DNA from: Gamsiella multidivaricata
Taxonomy: Eukaryota > Mortierellomycota > Mortierellomycetes > Mortierellales > Mortierellaceae
NCBI RefSeq assembly: GCF_025024155.1
Contig: NW_026251718.1
Coordinates: 236,001-300,000 of the forward strand
DNA length: 64,000 nucleotides
Direction: 5' to 3'
Position 1 is the stretch's first letter. Each line of letters starts with the position of its first letter. The notes under the pieces are model-generated. The model made no database searches and was not told the DNA's origin. It worked only from the letters and a program-made list of their open reading frames with translations. Shown here piece by piece: positions 58,528-64,000 of this stretch. A program made the position numbers and the translations under genes.

Positions 58528-59660
58528 TTTGTTTTCACCCATAATATATTCGTTTACTGATTTTCAGCTGTTTAAAGCAATGCTTTATTTCGTCTGAGTG
58601 CGTTTGAGCATGTCTTTATCGCACAGAAATGGCTCGCCAACCATTTTAGTATTCCCTTTCCTTCTTACTCCCTGCCGGCACGAAAGTCTCTTTGCTATTA
58701 CTGCAGGTTAAGGCAATAGCGATGAAGAAAATAGAATTTCTTCCGCAGTGGATGTCTCTTTGTGGACCTCATGTTCACTGTGTTCTTATCGTTTATTCTT
58801 GTCTTCTCCACGAGGAACCGGGTTTGTCAAATCGCAATCGCTTGCACGCACTGGTCGAGGTGATATTAGAATGGTGGCGCTGCGTCCGCCGGCTCTTCTC
58901 TGCTGCAGTAAATATGAACCATGCAGCATAACAAACGCACGTTGATGCAAACTTTATTGGCAGTGTTCGCTTGGGCTGAGTCGCGTGTGGTAGGTGCGCT
59001 ATTTGTTTGCACTCCTTTTTTAAGGTTGTTACGAAACCACGCGAACAGAACATCAGCAACCTTCAACAACCTTCAACATGAAATTGATGGCAACATGTTC
59101 GCGACCATGCACTTTTGCTGTCAAAGGTACGCTCATCGCTGGCAAAGGCGATGCTGATGTAAGTTGGGCTCATGGTGGACAGCGCTGAATGATGATTCCT
59201 TTTTTCTCTGATGAGCCGTGCGCGTTGTTCGCTCACTCTCAGGCACATGCTCACTACCGTCTCATTCCCCATAGTCCACCCCCCAGTTCCCAGCGGCCAT
59301 ATGAGCCCTCCGATCTCCGTAGACCCCTTGCTACCGACTCAGCCACCGACCACGCGGCACATTTTAAGCTCGACTTTGTTTTATCTCTTTCTTTCCTTCT
59401 TACGCGTTCCTTCTTCTCCCTTCCTCACCTCCCCCACCTCCACCACACTCTTCCCCACTCTTCCTCACGCGCTCTACGGCAAGTTTCTTTCCAGGTACGT
59501 ATGATATAAGCTTTTTTTCTTTGCTCTTCACCTTCCACTCTCCACCCTCCACCCCATATCTCTTCTCTTACTGACACAACCTCGCCTTTCGTCCTTTACC
59601 CAGTCCCATTCTCCTCCACCCACTCCCACCCTCCTCCTTCCCACTCCCACCTCTTGTGCT

Positions 59661-59734
59661 CACTCTCGTCAGCAGCCTTCCTCCACACGCACTCTCGCCA
59701 GCAACCCTCCTCCACATGCACTCTCGTCAGCAAG
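59661..59734. repeat. 29-bp tandem repeat, about 2.5 copies
   Basis: Units begin CACTCTCG at 59661, 59690 and 59719 and continue with (T/C)CAGCA and CCTCCACA. The third copy is cut short by the adjoining 14-bp array. Confidence 0.75.
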
Positions 59735-59800
59735 CCACTACTCCCACTCCACTACTCCCACTCCACTACTCCCACTCCACTACTCCCACTCCACTACTCG
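59735..59800. repeat. 14-bp tandem repeat, unit CCACTACTCCCACT
   Basis: Four perfect copies (59735-59790) are followed by a partial fifth. The array directly abuts the 29-bp tandem and lies within a long pyrimidine-rich tract. Confidence 0.9.
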
Positions 59801-59832
59801 CTCTCCACCACTCCCTAGATAGAAAATATAGA

Positions 59833-60120
59833 GGTCCCAGAAGTTTTGACTTCGATCCTGGGACTGTAACCCCTCATCTTTGCGTGCCCTCGGCAATATA
59901 GAGGTCCCAGGAGTTTTGACTTCGATCCTGGGACTGCAACCCCCCACTCTTGCGTGCCCTCGGCAGTAGATAGCTATAGAGGTCCCAGGAGTTTTGACTT
60001 CGATCTTGGGACTGTAACCCCTCACCTTTGCGTGCCCTCGGCAGTAGATAGCTATAGAGGTCCCAGGAGTTTTGACTTCGATCTTGGGACTGTAACCCCT
60101 CACTAATTGCGTGCCCTCGG
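59833..60120. repeat. Four-copy 70/78-bp tandem array with a hairpin in each unit
   Basis: Units start GGTCCCAG at 59833, 59903, 59981 and 60059, so the periods are 70, 78 and 78 bp. Each contains GTCCCAGRA, a loop of about 13 nt (GTTTTGACTTCGA), and TCYTGGGAC, forming a nine-pair stem. Each then runs CTGYAACCCC ... GCGTGCCCTCGGCA. Copies 2 to 4 keep the stem; copies 3 and 4 have a change that is tolerated as a G·U pair in plus-strand RNA. The long minus-strand frames across the array result from the 78-bp period being a multiple of three, and I do not call them genes. Confidence 0.85.
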
Positions 60121-61163
60121 CAACCCATCCCAGGTTTTCAACCTGTGGATTATACCCGCTCCCCAGAGGGTTTATTAACCCTAGTAGTGCATTTGGGCGG
60201 GAGCACCAAATTTCCCCACTCCCCTACTCCCCTCAGGTTATCATCACCTCTGGTCGTGCCTTCGGGCCAAGGAGCTTTGCCTTTTCTTCACGCAAAAACA
60301 AAAGAGTTCCTGAGAATGTTTCTGAACCCTTTTTTTTATCCACTTGGTCTCTTTGGGCTTTGTGCGGTTTTTTTTCGGAGTACGATGACTTGCAACCTGC
60401 CCGTGGTGTACTCTGCACAACCTTTGTAACCAAGGTTGACTGATAGCAAGTTGAGCCGATGGTGCCGATAGGAGGAATAACAGACAATGCAATAAAGAAT
60501 GGCCCCTTCAAACAATCTATTTGAGTGACTTTATGGTGGCAATGACATACAAACGAGTAAACGAAGGCGCATCTATCTGCATGCTGTGCTAGTAATTTGG
60601 ATCACGATCTCTTTGCTGCGGTCTTCAGGGCAATGCAAAGAAGTCAACTTTATTTGGCAACGCCGGTACGACGGCCTACTTCGACGGGTCCTTGCGAGCC
60701 CAACTTGAATACCGCATATCGTCTTATGCATGGAATGGTGTAATGCAAGCGCTTCAGCCCAGACGAAAACGCAAACGCGAACTAGCGATATGTCCTTGCC
60801 AGCCAAAAAGGAAACCAGCTTTGATCTTGAACACTGGAAGTATCAGGCTAGAGTCGACAACGGACGATGTACAAAGATAATCTCGCGAATGCAGATCAGC
60901 ATATTTCCTCAAGCAGGGCACATCAAACGATGCAGCCATCGCCTGCTTGGTTACCCAAAGCGCTGCTTTTGGCACCAGCACGCCGGTTAACTATGGTGTC
61001 TGGGGCCTTAAAGATTCAGAGCTGCCCGCACTAAACCATCCAGCTCATGTAAAAAACCAGAGATCAACCTCAATCATGAAGACCAATCGCACACCAGGCG
61101 GTTCGAAAGGTCGTATTCCTCAAGCAGGCGTCTTTTTTCTTTTTTATTAGCATAAAGGCTGGC

Positions 61164-61695
61164 GAGTTGACCGTACAACTCAAGTCAACTCATTTTCACC
61201 CTTTAATCCCACTCAAATGACGCCTGGGTCAACTCAAATGGTGCCTGCGCCCAAAAATAAAGACAGACTGGATCATCCATCCCATTTCTCACTCCTACAC
61301 TCCCAACTCACTTCCATGCTCCATTTATTCGCCTTCATAGGGACCGCCAAGCTCAGTATCAGCCTGGTCTTCTTTGTCTGGGGTAAGTGTAGCTCCGTTG
61401 ATGCATGCCTCCTTGAAGTGGCAGAACATGGTGCTGGTACGGTTTGATCCATATCTTCGATGAAGGATAATGCGCATGTCTCCTCTTTCAACCTCACTGC
61501 TCAATGGTGTGCGATAATTACAGCCGAATAACATTTGTTGGGTCCCTTTGCAAAGGGCTGTCTCAACTGCAGATAGTGCAATGCTTCGCATGGCTGCATG
61601 AGGCGAGAGGTGCAGAGATCGAGCAGGGAAGAAAGGCCGTTTGCGCCGTTTACTTTGAGTGGACCTTTTATTTTTATTTTTGTACGCCTTATGTC
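61164..61695 (-). mobile_element. TIR element, copy B (inverted relative to copy A, one end lost)
   Basis: This is the reverse complement of copy A over nearly its full length, with few differences. Its left end in the window (GAGTTGACCGTACAACTC, GTCAACTCATT, CCACTCAAATGACG) preserves a full-length terminal repeat that is even closer to copy A's outer end. At the right, similarity stops after TGTACGCCTTATGT near 61695, and the last 70 bp or so, including the other terminal repeat, are missing or too changed to see. Confidence 0.65.
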
Positions 61696-62240
61696 CGGTC
61701 AGCTCAACGAAAGCGGTTGCTGCGTAGTAAGTTCCAATGAATCTACGAGTGGATGAGATCATGATGGAGCACTTGCTTCTGCAGGTTTAAGCTTGCCTAA
61801 CATTTCCGGTCATTATCGATATACGCAACACGCAATGTGCAGCCTGGGACATCCCCCTCCCCCGGAGTCCAATAGCAATAATAATAAAAAAGATCGTGGG
61901 GGATGAATGTACGGTGAGAAGACAGAACCAACAACAATGCCCCCCTACGGATGGAGGATGGAATTGGGCGGATGCGTCAAGGGTCTTTTTTTGTTCACAA
62001 TGTTGCCTTCGCTTTCGCTTCGAACATTTTTCAGCGCATCTATTCTTTCTTTCTTTCCTTAGGAAGAAAAAAATGGCGCCTTTTATATATATATATATAT
62101 ATATATGGAAGAAGAGCTTCATCAAAACTAAGCTCGCGCGTTATTGAGTAACTGTGCTGTGCTGTACTGTGCTGTACCTATGCTGTGCTCCGTGTGTGTG
62201 CATGTGTATATGCATGAACAGGCAGGGTCTAGCAAACCGT
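61696..62240. other. Intergenic region downstream of PSMG4
   Basis: No gene recognised. It contains an (AT) microsatellite of about 12 repeats near 62083-62106 and a CTGTGCTGTA-type simple repeat near 62152-62190, probably within or next to the PSMG4 3' UTR. Confidence 0.5.
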
Positions 62241-63021
62241 TCAATGAACCCCATTCGTAACCCTGGCCGAATCCACTACTGCTGCTGCCACTGGTCCTGG
62301 CGTTGCATCAAAGATCCCCTGTAACATCTCCACAGTCTTGCGCTCCGAAAACGCCAATAGCATCGCGTTATCGATCCCTGGTGGGATATCCGCATTCACC
62401 AAGAATTGTCGTTTAAACCTCGTCGCTAAAAACAATTCAAAAAGCGCGAAGAAAATAAAGATAATTAAACTCTTCATTCTTTTGGGGTGAGATCCCCCCC
62501 CTCCACCTTCCCCGTTCGATTTGAAAGTTTACCAAGACGTCGAGCCATGCTGGCAGCGGTCTCATCCAGTGGGCTTCCTAGCAATGTACTCGATACCGCA
62601 GGCTAAACAAGACACCAAGAATATTACCAATCATCGACAAACGCCAGAGTTAAGCAAGGAAAACGCGTGTTAATAAGCTCATTGCAGCCTTTTCGATCTT
62701 CATATTCAAATGAAAAAAAAAGTCGATCTGCATATCTTTTTTTCGTACTTGTCCAGGTCGGGATGAGGGCATGGCCATGGCGAGTTCTCCAAACGACCCT
62801 CCTCCTCCTCCACCGCCACCTTGTTGCTGCTGTTGAGGCTGCAAGGACTGTTGTTGCATCACTGGACTTGCTGCTGCTGAGATCCACACCCAGGCAGAAT
62901 TGTCCATGGCCGTGATCTGAATGTAGACTGGTTGCTGATCCATGAACTTGAAGCTCTGCTGATGCACCTTGAACCGTGGTGCGCTTGCCTCTGCGGGTGT
63001 GAATGCAGGCACCGTAGACAT
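62241..63021 (-). CDS. PSMG4: Proteasome assembly chaperone 4 (PSMG4/PAC4) with Q/G-rich insertion
   Basis: PAC4 pairs with PAC3 to guide early assembly of the proteasome alpha-ring. Exons 62749-63021, 62533-62602 and 62241-62425 give 175 residues (human PSMG4 has 123). Family features appear in order: RFKVHQQSFKFMDQQPVYIQ, MDNSAWVWIS, GELAMAMPS, VSSTLLGSPLDETAASMARR, TRFKRQFLVNADIPPGIDN and MLLAFSERKTVEMLQGIF. About 20 residues of Gln then Gly (QPQQQQQGGGGGGGG) interrupt the fold after the SPVMQQQ segment, at a loop in the human protein. The start is the first ATG after TTGACC; no earlier in-frame Met fits. Confidence 0.9.
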
Positions 63022-63309
63022 GGTCAATGTTGCTGGTTGTTATTGGTGCGGTGTATGTTACTGCTCCTGTTGCTAATGCTTCTGCGCACAATTAAAGAGG
63101 ACTGGGTTTAGCCAATTATCAGTTTGTCTCTACGGTTAACGTTGATTTTATGTACAAGTTCTGTTCAAAGACGGGGGAATAGGACGCGGAAGAAAAGGAA
63201 ACAAAAACAAACCCCAAGGCTACCTCTTCGTGAATGCGAATAAACGGAATGAAAGAATACTACTAATAAAACTACCATCATAATAAAAATAAAAGACACA
63301 TTAAAGATA

Positions 63310-64000
63310 TTACAACAATCCAACCCCTGTACCGCCGACCCCTCCGCCTCCTCCATTGAGATCTCCTGTACCATCATTGCCTCCAGCGCCGCCGTTCAAG
63401 TCGCCTCCAGCATTCGATGTAGCAGCAACCTGAGCAGCAGCCTGTGCAGCGGCAGCCTGCGCCAAGAGCGACGATGTCGACTGCATGTTGTGCTGCTGTT
63501 GTTGCTGCTGTTGCTGCAACTGGGCCTGCTGGAGCTGTTGTTGGTGCATCTGCATCATCATCAACTGCTGTGCCTGCAATTGCGGGCTCTGGAGTAAGTT
63601 CTGTTGCTGCTGTTGCTGGTGTTGTTGATTCAACTGTGGATTCTGTTGCCTCGGGGATTGAATCGCCATCCTTGGAGACTGTAGCCGTGGGGATTGTAAT
63701 ACAGGCGACTGCAGCTGCGGTCCACCGGTTCCATTGTTGAGATTATTACCCGTCTGTCCTTGTTGTTGCTGCTGTCCTGGTTGTTGCTGTTGTGCTTGCT
63801 GTTGCTCTAACTGCTGACCCTGTTGTTGACCCTGTTGTTGTTGAAGCTGCTGCTGGAGCTGCATCTGCATCAGCTGCTGCTGCTGCTGTTGAGCAAGAAG
63901 GGCTTGCTGTCGTTGCTGCTGAATCTGTTGAAACTGCTGTGGGGTTATCGACCGTCCATTGGGGAGCATGATCACTTGCTGACCCGTCGTGGGCGAGATT
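63310..64000 (-). CDS. C-terminal part of a polyglutamine-rich protein (5' end beyond window)
   Basis: A minus-strand frame enters from the right edge and runs to a stop at 63310, giving the last 229 or so residues. It begins ISPTTGQQVIMLPNGRSITP, then becomes extremely Gln-rich with Met, Leu and Ala (QQLMQMQLQQQLQQQQ), several SPRLQSPR-like Ser-Pro repeats, an Ala-rich run and a Gly/Asn-rich tail. Such tails occur on transcription coactivators such as Spt20, Med15 or Snf5, but nothing here decides between them. The gene lies on the same strand as PSMG4, 288 bp apart. The visible part has no obvious intron. Confidence 0.7.
   Translation of the reverse strand, partial: ISPTTGQQVIMLPNGRSITPQQFQQIQQQRQQALLAQQQQQQLMQMQLQQQLQQQQGQQQGQQLEQQQAQQQQPGQQQQQGQTGNNLNNGTGGPQLQSPVLQSPRLQSPRMAIQSPRQQNPQLNQQHQQQQQQNLLQSPQLQAQQLMMMQMHQQQLQQAQLQQQQQQQQHNMQSTSSLLAQAAAAQAAAQVAATSNAGGDLNGGAGGNDGTGDLNGGGGGVGGTGVGLL

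Larger units (their letters stand above)
58528..61163. other. Repeat-rich spacer between inverted elements, no gene seen
   Basis: 2.6 kb lying between the two TIR copies. Open frames are short and unconvincing. 59350-59810 is a C/T-rich tract with two tandem arrays, and 59833-60120 a hairpin-unit array; these are listed separately. The remainder (58530-59300 and 60200-61160) shows nothing I recognise, including no transposase or reverse transcriptase motifs. Confidence 0.5.

Noticed and set aside
59780..60128. Minus-strand frames with a repeated peptide across the hairpin array
   Set aside because: The repetition follows from the 78-bp unit being divisible by three. There is no plausible start, and the first unit pair has a different period.
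1..64000. CRISPR array, prophage or bacterial-type gene cluster
   Set aside because: The window is eukaryotic with spliced genes. The tandem repeats are directly adjacent satellites without unique spacers.

Overview
This is a nuclear fragment of a filamentous early-diverging fungus. The genes are spliced, with many short GT–AG introns (mostly about 60–250 bp), CT-rich leaders, Gln-rich proteins and long A/T homopolymers. Protein resemblance and style suggest Mucoromycota, probably Mortierellaceae, but that placement is inference; no marker gene fixes it. No rRNA, convincing tRNA, CRISPR array or bacterial operon was seen.

Layout. 0.5–17.3 kb holds housekeeping genes on both strands: a 4CL-like acyl-CoA ligase (-), CHIP/STUB1 (+), a 1321-aa PH-domain protein (-), AIM41 (-) divergent from a 106-aa orphan (+), RAE1 (-), a polyQ protein kinase (-) and an SRA1-domain protein (-). 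17.3–19 kb is non-coding. 19–30.5 kb holds ribosomal protein eL22 (-), a CorA/Mnr2 Mg2+ transporter (-) divergent across 2.85 kb from a PiT phosphate permease (+), COQ3 (-) and CKS1 (-). 30.5–37.7 kb is gene-poor and decayed. It carries one broken hypothetical gene and two wrecked, oppositely oriented copies of one AIG1-like GTPase gene. 37.7–57.9 kb is dense again: 14-3-3 (+), a seven-knuckle GIS2/CNBP protein (+), BSD2/NDFIP (-), a RING-H2 membrane ligase (-), a G3BP-type NTF2+RRM protein (+), PSMD5 (-), signal peptidase subunit SPC2 (-) and an EST1/SMG6-like PIN protein (+). 57.95–61.7 kb is a repeat island: two inverted copies of a TIR element flank satellites, including four copies of a hairpin-forming 70/78-bp unit. 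PSMG4 (-) and the 3' end of a polyQ gene (-) follow, the latter cut by the right edge.

Functional themes. Five genes belong to ubiquitin–proteasome or chaperone quality control (CHIP, BSD2, RING-H2, PSMD5, PSMG4). Four concern RNA metabolism (RAE1, GIS2, G3BP, SMG6-like). Two divergent transporters move Mg2+ and phosphate. I see no biosynthetic cluster or defence island. The most unusual material is the repeat island at 58–61.7 kb, the GTPase pseudogene pair at 32.4–34.7 kb, three inferred GC–AG introns, and lineage-style low-complexity additions to conserved small proteins (CKS1, PSMG4). Exon coordinates were worked out by eye from reading frame, splice consensus and family conservation.
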